64,000 bases of DNA from Agromyces aureus. GTDB taxonomy: Bacteria > Actinomycetota > Actinomycetes > Actinomycetales > Microbacteriaceae. Each line of letters opens with the position of its first letter. Within the stretch, counting starts at the first letter, position 1. The position numbers were made by a program, and so were the translations under genes. The notes beneath the pieces are model-generated. The model worked only from the letters and a program-made list of their open reading frames with translations, ran no database searches and was not told the DNA's origin. Location of the stretch: assembly GCF_001660485.1 (NCBI RefSeq), contig NZ_CP013979.1:4309125-4373124 (forward strand). Reading direction: 5' to 3'. Shown here one piece after another: positions 62,513 to 64,000 of this stretch.

Positions 62513-63013
62513 TCAGTCCTTTCGGGACAATGCGGGGGAGGAGAGCGAGAGCGCCGACTCGACCACGAGCGGGCGAAGCAGTGGTGCAGCGGCATCGGCG
62601 TCGGCATGGACGAGCCCGGGGTCGGTGGCATCGGAATCGCGCAGGCGAGGAGCGACGTGAGTCAGCTCGTGTGCACGGCGCGCAGCCGGGGCATCCGCCT
62701 CGGCCTTGGGGAACATGCCCTTCGGAACGACCCATCCGAACGTCGTCGTCCGGTAGCGGTCGTGGGGAGCGGGCCGGACATCATCGATGCCGCCGGCGGT
62801 CCAGGGATTGCATCGGAGGATGCGCCAGGCCGTCAAGGCGCTGCCGATCAGAAGGCCGCGCTGCTGCACCGAGCCGAGACCGTATGCGGAGCAGGAAGGG
62901 TAATAGCGGCAGACGTCCCCATAGAGCGGAGAGATCGCGGCGCGGTACCCGCGGAGCAGCAGCACTCCGATGTTGCGAGGGATCAGTCCCACGAAGAGGG
63001 CGAGATCACGCAT
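62513..63013 (-). CDS. yidD: Membrane protein insertion efficiency factor YidD
   Basis: A 166-residue protein starting MRDLALFVGLIPRN. The YidD core is complete: LLRGYRAAISPLYGDVCRYYPSC, with the CxxYPSCS motif, and AWRILRCNPWTAGGIDDV. YidD is usually 70-110 residues; here ~75 residues follow (rich in Ala, Asp, Arg) without homology that I can see. The start overlaps the rnpA stop. It aids YidC-dependent insertion. Confidence 0.93.
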   Translation of the reverse strand: MRDLALFVGLIPRNIGVLLLRGYRAAISPLYGDVCRYYPSCSAYGLGSVQQRGLLIGSALTAWRILRCNPWTAGGIDDVRPAPHDRYRTTTFGWVVPKGMFPKAEADAPAARRAHELTHVAPRLRDSDATDPGLVHADADAAAPLLRPLVVESALSLSSPALSRKD

Positions 63014-63419
63014 CGCGCACCGGCTTCGCATCGGGCGCGCTCAAAGAACCCGGCGCCCCATGGGCGTCGGGTTCGAGACCGGCGATGACGTTTCGTCGCA
63101 CGAGCGCGTGGAGCACTTCAGAACGAAGCTCGGGCCATGAGGCATCCGCAGCACCCGGGAGCGCCCGCACGACGACATCGACATCGCTGGCTCCGGCCAG
63201 CAGCGCCTCGCGGCTCACGGCCTTGAGTCGGCGTCGGATGCGATTGCGTCGCACGGCCGATCCGACCTTCTTCGAGACGATGAAGCCGAATCGGGCGTCG
63301 CTGGTCGCTTCACGCGACCGGACGTAGCTCACCGTGTGCTGGGTCGCCACCTTCGCACCACGGCGCACGACGACTCGATAGTCATCGGCGCTCGTGATGC
63401 GATTGGCCTTGGCGAGCAC
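63006..63419 (-). CDS. rnpA: Ribonuclease P protein component
   Basis: A 137-residue RnpA. The RNR motif is in SKKVGSAVRRNRIRRRLKAV, preceded by ARFGFIV. It assists the RNase P RNA in tRNA 5' maturation. The start is taken as GTG at 63417-63419 (reads VLAKANRITSADDYR), 8 bases after the rpmH stop; no strong Shine-Dalgarno site, translation probably coupled to rpmH. A Pro/Ala-rich tail extends the C-terminus. Confidence 0.94.
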   Translation of the reverse strand: MLAKANRITSADDYRVVVRRGAKVATQHTVSYVRSREATSDARFGFIVSKKVGSAVRRNRIRRRLKAVSREALLAGASDVDVVVRALPGAADASWPELRSEVLHALVRRNVIAGLEPDAHGAPGSLSAPDAKPVRDA

Positions 63420-63427
63420 CGAGCGAC

Positions 63428-63565
63428 TTATGCGGAGAGTTCGGTGCGACCCTTGGCGCGGCGTGCCGACAGGATGGCACGGCCGGCGCGGGTGCGCATG
63501 CGAAGACGGAAGCCGTGCTTCTTGGCACGACGACGGTTGTTCGGCTGGAACGTACGCTTGCTCAT
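63428..63565 (-). CDS. rpmH: 50S ribosomal protein L34
   Basis: A 45-residue, very basic protein reading [20 protein letters not shown] and ending GRTELSA, the standard L34. ATG at 63563-63565, TAA at 63428-63430. First gene of the rpmH-rnpA-yidD-yidC-jag-rsmG operon, transcribed away from dnaA/oriC. Confidence 0.97.
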   Translation of the reverse strand: MSKRTFQPNNRRRAKKHGFRLRMRTRAGRAILSARRAKGRTELSA

Positions 63566-64000
63566 TCTTCTTCTCCGACTTTCGGATCTCCGCGCCGCTC
63601 AGAACGCCCGGCAGGAGCCGAACCAGAGGGTGACGGGAAAACTGGGTGCCCAAGCGGGCTGGGGTCAACTGATTAAAACTACGGCCTCGAGGTCCCGTGG
63701 TCAAACCAGGCATGGTTCGAGTCGGCGTAGCGCGAACGAAAGAGTATCTCCCGTACCTCCGGAATACCTGTGGAAAGACACGCCGAAAGCGCTGGATCCC
63801 TCGATCGGCATTTGTCCACAGGCCCGACGTTCGCTACCGTTTGAGACCAGTTATCCCCAGCTTGGAGCGCGGAATCTCGGGCATCGCCCGAAATCTGCCC
63901 ACAGCCAGTGGATAACACTGTGAATACTTCGCCTCGCGCCGCTCGCTCCGTCGTTCGGGGGGACGACGAGCGGATGACGAGAGCACCGAGAATGCGGGGA
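63566..64000. other. rpmH-dnaA intergenic region with DnaA boxes
   Basis: 435 bases without a gene up to the window edge. It contains TTGTCCACA at 63812-63820 (perfect), TTATCCCCA at 63851 and AGTGGATAA at 63907 (one mismatch each), and TGTGGAAAG at 63769. It should hold the rpmH promoter (a TTGACC-like -35 on the minus strand at 63663-63668) and the dnaA promoter. The dnaA start is expected just beyond base 64000. Confidence 0.75.

Noticed and set aside
63566..64000. Origin of replication placed entirely in the window
   Set aside because: In actinobacteria oriC lies between dnaA and dnaN; only the rpmH-dnaA side with DnaA boxes is visible here.

Overview
The window is about 70% G+C chromosomal DNA from a high-GC actinobacterium, most likely a member of the Microbacteriaceae (Agromyces-like). 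This is inferred from three things: the origin-proximal gene order rpmH-rnpA-yidD-yidC-jag-rsmG-parA-parB, actinobacterial families such as DUF6049 next to murJ, and the very frequent GGATGCCGCG/CGCGGCATCC word. The right edge lies just before dnaA: rpmH is transcribed away from it and the last 435 bases hold DnaA boxes, so oriC should begin just outside the window. No rRNA, tRNA, insertion sequence, prophage or CRISPR array was seen.

Left part (1-25 kb), metabolism and transport. It starts with the tail of a D-amino-acid oxidase, then a glycine-betaine/proline importer (proV-proW-proX), glutamate decarboxylase with a YrhK-like membrane protein, and a Zur-controlled zinc importer (znuA-znuC-two permeases-zur) with a clear Zur box. 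An aminotransferase/E1alpha/E1beta/E2 operon encodes a 2-oxoacid dehydrogenase without E3. A WXG100-like protein is coupled to a lipase-fold hydrolase, followed by a kinase-like phosphotransferase, a low-molecular-weight phosphatase with purB, two small membrane proteins, and the proton-translocating transhydrogenase pntAB.

Middle part (25-41 kb), accessory and regulated genes: an IclR regulator, three small unknown proteins, an aromatic-ring FAD monooxygenase, an aldo/keto reductase divergent from an XRE regulator-SDR-hydrolase-tautomerase set, a MATE exporter behind a perfect 16-bp palindrome, and a LacI-type regulator divergent from a polar amino-acid ABC importer that ends in a class I glutamine amidotransferase-like gene. 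Several genes here have a -10 hexamer 6-7 bases before the start codon, suggesting leaderless mRNAs.

Right part (41-64 kb), core replication, translation and envelope genes: dnaB, then rplI-rpsR-ssb-rpsF (transcribed rpsF first), cca, the DUF6049 protein and murJ, trxB-trxA, a PLP aminotransferase with a D-alanine-D-alanine ligase, parB-parA, rsmG-jag-yidC-yidD-rnpA-rpmH. Six parS sites lie between 56.5 and 61.1 kb. Two are inside the unusually long parA reading frame, one fills the jag/rsmG intercistronic gap, and three are in an almost gene-free 2.9-kb stretch that also carries a broken DUF3467 gene and a dense array of short repeats. A second cluster of DnaA-box-like sites lies between dnaB and rplI, about 21 kb from the origin side. 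These segregation- and initiation-related arrangements are the most interesting part of the window.
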